Positions 61,091-64,000 of a stretch of 64,000 bases of DNA are shown here, piece after piece; position 1 is the first letter of the stretch, and every line of letters starts with the position of its first letter. The notes under the pieces are model-generated. The model was not told the DNA's origin and did no database searches. It worked only from the letters and a program-made list of their open reading frames with translations. The position numbers were made by a program, and so were the translations under genes. The stretch comes from Shewanella subflava (GTDB taxonomy: Bacteria; Pseudomonadota; Gammaproteobacteria; Enterobacterales; Shewanellaceae). The stretch spans positions 1 through 64,000 of the forward strand of contig NZ_JAPDMX010000007.1 in the NCBI RefSeq assembly GCF_025971955.1, read 5' to 3'.

Positions 61091-61234
61091 TTGCATTTTT
61101 AAATCGTTTTTTACTTAACACTCTCCCACCCTAATTACCTTTGTCGATTGTAATTATCGTTTTTAATCGTTTTTACGGTTTTGTTGGCTCATGTATTATC
61201 GCTTTATTCGATAACGACGGCCGAGGAAAGCAAG

Positions 61235-61285
61235 ATGGCAACCGTTTATGACTTAATTGAACAATGGTTACTTGAAAGTAATTAG
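61235..61285 (+). CDS. Putative 16-residue leader peptide before katB
   Basis: A short ORF, MATVYDLIEQWLLESN, with SD GAGGAAA at 61223-61229. Its stop TAG (61283-61285) runs into the GGAG that serves the catalase start at 61295. An inverted repeat TTATCG/CGATAA (61196-61214) lies just upstream. Coding is inferred from the good SD; function unknown. Confidence 0.4.
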   Translation: MATVYDLIEQWLLESN

Positions 61286-61294
61286 GAGATAAAA

Positions 61295-62758
61295 ATGAAC
61301 AATTCACATTATTTAACAAGCCAAAATGGTGCACCAATAGCAGATGATCAAAACTCACTTTCTGCAGGTGAAAGAGGCCCCCTGTTGCTTCAAGATTGGC
61401 ATCTTATTGAAAAACTTGCCCACTTTAATCGTGAGCGTATTCCTGAGCGTGTTGTGCATGCTAAGGGGACTGGCGTATATGGTACTTTTACACTGACTAA
61501 AGATTTAAGTGAGTACACTATTGCTGATCATTTCAATGGCGTTGGTAAACAAACAGAAACATTTGTGCGTTTCTCGACGGTAGGTGGTGAAATGGGGTCT
61601 GCTGATGCAGAGCGTGATCCTCGTGGCTTTGGATTACGTTTTTATACCGCTCGTGGTAATCACGATATTGTGGGTAATAATACTCCTACCTTCTTTTTAC
61701 GAGATGGTATTAAGTTTCCGGATTTTATTCATACGCAAAAACGTCATCCGCAGACTAATTTAAAAGATCCACAAGCCATGTGGGATTTTTGGGCGCAAAA
61801 CCCTGAAGCGATGCACCAAGTGACAATTTTAATGTCAGATCGTGGCATCCCTGCAAATTACCGTCAAATGCACGGCTATGGTTCACACACATTTTCATTT
61901 TGGAATGCCAAAGGCGAGCGTTTTTGGGTGAAGTTTCATTTTAAATCACAGCAAGGTGTGGTGAATTTAACTAATGAACAGGCTGATAAGTTAAAAGGAA
62001 TTGATCCGGACTCTTCTCAGCGTGACATGATGATAGCGATCACCGACAAAAACTTTCCTAAGTGGGCGGTGAAGGTGCAAATCATGCCTGAAGCTGAGGC
62101 CAATACTTATCACATCAACCCGTTTGATTTAACTAAAGTGTGGCCACATGCTGATTATCCACTGATTGAAATTGGTGAGCTTGAGCTTAATCGTATGCCA
62201 AATAATTATTTTGCTGAAGTTGAGCAGGTTGCCCTTGCACCGAGTAATTTAGTGCCAGGAGTTGGAGCATCACCGGATAAAATGTTGCAAGCAAGACTAT
62301 TTTCTTATGCTGATGCACAGCGTTACCGTATTGGCACAAATTACAATCAGCTGCCGGTGAATTGTCCACATGCCACTAAAGCAAACCATCATCAACGTGC
62401 TGGTGCCATGGCGGGGACACAATGTCCTTTCCAAGGTAGCCAAACAGGAGGTGATGCCAGTGCCAATTATGGCCCGAATACCGCTGCGGGCGCATTACAA
62501 GAAGCCTCGCAATTTGCTGAGCCGCCGCTGCGTTTAGATGGCGAAGCTGCTCGTTATAGCCGCTATAATCAAGATGACTTTAGCCAAGCGGGTAATTTAT
62601 ACCGTAAGTTTACTGAAGATGAAAAGCAGCGTTTGGTACAGACCATAAGTGGCTCTTTAAGCCAGGCCAGCTTGGATGTGCAACAACAAATGCTTGCTCT
62701 TTTTAGTCAGGCAGATGTTGATTACGGTCAGCGTATTGCTAAAGCATTAGGACTATAA
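61295..62758 (+). CDS. katB: Monofunctional haem catalase
   Basis: A 487-residue small-subunit catalase. Catalytic His in RVVHAKGTGVYGTF (about residue 55), Asn region NNTPTFFLRDGIKFPDF, and the haem-ligand Tyr in RLFSYADAQRYRIG (about residue 337) are all present. No signal peptide, so cytoplasmic. It degrades hydrogen peroxide. GGAG precedes the start. The symbol follows Shewanella usage and is less certain than the function. Confidence 0.93.
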   Translation: MNNSHYLTSQNGAPIADDQNSLSAGERGPLLLQDWHLIEKLAHFNRERIPERVVHAKGTGVYGTFTLTKDLSEYTIADHFNGVGKQTETFVRFSTVGGEMGSADAERDPRGFGLRFYTARGNHDIVGNNTPTFFLRDGIKFPDFIHTQKRHPQTNLKDPQAMWDFWAQNPEAMHQVTILMSDRGIPANYRQMHGYGSHTFSFWNAKGERFWVKFHFKSQQGVVNLTNEQADKLKGIDPDSSQRDMMIAITDKNFPKWAVKVQIMPEAEANTYHINPFDLTKVWPHADYPLIEIGELELNRMPNNYFAEVEQVALAPSNLVPGVGASPDKMLQARLFSYADAQRYRIGTNYNQLPVNCPHATKANHHQRAGAMAGTQCPFQGSQTGGDASANYGPNTAAGALQEASQFAEPPLRLDGEAARYSRYNQDDFSQAGNLYRKFTEDEKQRLVQTISGSLSQASLDVQQQMLALFSQADVDYGQRIAKALGL

Positions 62759-62840
62759 AAAGACATGTCATCGCATTCAGTTTGATATTAATGAATGTCT
62801 ACCACTTTTGAATGCTCACATTGATGTCTTTATTGGGCAC

Positions 62841-62870
62841 AAAGGGACTGATGAGTAATCAGTCCCTTTG
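62841..62870 (+). terminator. Terminator after catalase
   Basis: A 12-bp stem AAAGGGACTGAT-gagta-ATCAGTCCCTTT; usable by both converging genes. Confidence 0.85.
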
Positions 62871-62897
62871 ATTGGCTGATGAAATAGCCCGATACAG

Positions 62898-63959
62898 CTA
62901 ATACAGAAAAGCCAATAAAGTGAGTTGAAATTTACCATACCCTTGATATCGCCAAAGTGACTCAAGATGATGAGGATGTGCTGATAAACCTGAGTGCTGA
63001 TTCATCAATGCCAGCTCTTTGGTAAGTGCTGTAATAAAAGCCGTGGTCTGGTCATCAGCGAGTCGTGATGTTAACTTTTCATCGTTTAACGCTAACGCCT
63101 GCAGAGTTTGAATGCAGTGGATTAATTGGTTAAAAAATCTCACATATTCCGCATACTTATTTACCTGGTTCGGGATGATGTGCTGCTCTTCTTTGTTATT
63201 TGTGTTTACCTTATCGCTTAAATGTTCCAAATAGTGCTCAAGTTCAAGCCAGTGATTTAAACCTATCTTTAAGTGTGATTTTAACTGTCGGTTTTGCGAT
63301 GTCATCGCGTTGTCTAATTGAACTGGCCAGTCAGTTTTGAATTGATAAGGCACCTTTCCTGATAAAAAGTAACCTGCTAATGCTTTACTTTGCTCTGCCA
63401 ACCTTAATGGTACCTTGTTGGCAATTTGTAATGCCAACCCGATTAAATCCTCAGTTTTGCCAGCCTTTAATTCAAGCTCTAATTCATGAATTGGTTTTGT
63501 TTTTTGCCCTGCAATCACTTCGCCATTGTCTAATGCGATTTCAATTGTGCTGTTATTAGACTGCATTATCCAGGTTTGACGGGTAAAGTTGGTCTCAAAA
63601 ATCACAGTTAATTGGTTATTTAAGGTATGTAGATCGGTATTTTTAGGCCAAATGTGCTGGGGGAACAACAATAAGTTGGGTGTTTTTTCAGCGGTTGTAA
63701 CATTAAATTCAGGCCTGCTATGAAGTCCTGAGCCAACATTACCAGCCGTTTTAATCGTTTGTTCTTGATGATTTTTTGAGCCCCTAATTCTTAATCCCAT
63801 ATCCCATTGTGCTAACTGTAACGTGCAGGTGTCGAAATAGTGATTAAATAAAAAATCGCTTTTACAATCAGTTGAACTCGGTAAGTTATGGAGTGTTTTT
63901 ACCAGTGAATCAAAATCTTGTAATGCAACAAATAGTTTCAGCTCAGTTTCAGTGTGCAT
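62898..63959 (-). CDS. CYTH-domain inorganic triphosphatase (YgiF-like, short CHAD region)
   Basis: A 353-residue protein. The N-terminal CYTH domain (about 1-200) has the ExExK signature ETELK at residues 4-8 and further metal-binding Glu/Arg strands (GLRIRGS, IHELELELK). Such enzymes hydrolyse inorganic triphosphate. The C-terminal 130 residues are helical and resemble a CHAD domain but are shorter than in E. coli YgiF (433 residues) and retain few of the conserved histidines. The gene is complete in the window. Confidence 0.8.
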   Translation of the reverse strand: MHTETELKLFVALQDFDSLVKTLHNLPSSTDCKSDFLFNHYFDTCTLQLAQWDMGLRIRGSKNHQEQTIKTAGNVGSGLHSRPEFNVTTAEKTPNLLLFPQHIWPKNTDLHTLNNQLTVIFETNFTRQTWIMQSNNSTIEIALDNGEVIAGQKTKPIHELELELKAGKTEDLIGLALQIANKVPLRLAEQSKALAGYFLSGKVPYQFKTDWPVQLDNAMTSQNRQLKSHLKIGLNHWLELEHYLEHLSDKVNTNNKEEQHIIPNQVNKYAEYVRFFNQLIHCIQTLQALALNDEKLTSRLADDQTTAFITALTKELALMNQHSGLSAHPHHLESLWRYQGYGKFQLTLLAFLY

Positions 63960-64000
63960 TGACTTCTAGCTCGCGTTGTAATCAAATGTTCATAAATGCG

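Overview
The window looks like a chromosomal segment of a Shewanella-type marine gammaproteobacterium (low-to-middling G+C). Gene blocks, protein sequences and the presence of motX between purA and rnr all fit that genus; the species is not determined. There are no rRNA or tRNA genes, no prophage and no CRISPR array.

Layout. 1-8340: the tail of an unidentified gene, a MazG-like pyrophosphohydrolase, an Aer-like chemoreceptor, ubiD-fre, a secreted low-complexity protein, and a two-gene pair joining a substrate-binding lipoprotein to a membrane diguanylate cyclase. 8340-9720: a gene-poor patch with a degenerate 105-bp duplication and an orphan IS3-type OrfA. 9725-17690 (minus strand): an envelope and nitrogen-PTS block, yrbG-kdsD-kdsC-lptC-lptA-lptB-rpoN-hpf-ptsN-rapZ-ptsO. 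17900-22600 (plus): mlaFEDCB-ibaG-murA, for outer-membrane lipid asymmetry and peptidoglycan precursors. 22700-37800: degS, degQ, zapE, rplM-rpsI, a DUF2065 protein, purA, motX, rnr-rlmB, an MFS transporter, a DUF481 protein and rpsF-priB-rpsR-rplI. Two copies of a 150-160-bp MITE-like repeat lie in this stretch.

38262-44715 holds the most interesting system: four tightly coupled plus-strand genes encoding an SMC-like ATPase (1226 aa), a small MukE/MksE-like protein, a MukF/MksF-like kleisin candidate and a compact Toprim protein with an intact Glu/DxD signature. This is a Wadjet/MksBEFG-type condensin plus nuclease operon, but the SMC gene comes first and the order of the three condensin genes is reversed relative to jetABCD.

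44986-53235: a dicarboxylate/glutamate symporter, fbp, a prolyl oligopeptidase-family peptidase with an odd start, a frameshifted membrane-protein gene, ygfZ and serA. 53236-63959: yjdF with a terminator-like hairpin and a 20-codon ORF in its leader; a curli locus (csgD-like regulator converging on csgB-like and a very large, extremely acidic csgA-like curlin); a secreted subtilase with P and PKD domains; a thioesterase; a small membrane protein; a catalase preceded by a 16-codon ORF; and a CYTH-domain triphosphatase.
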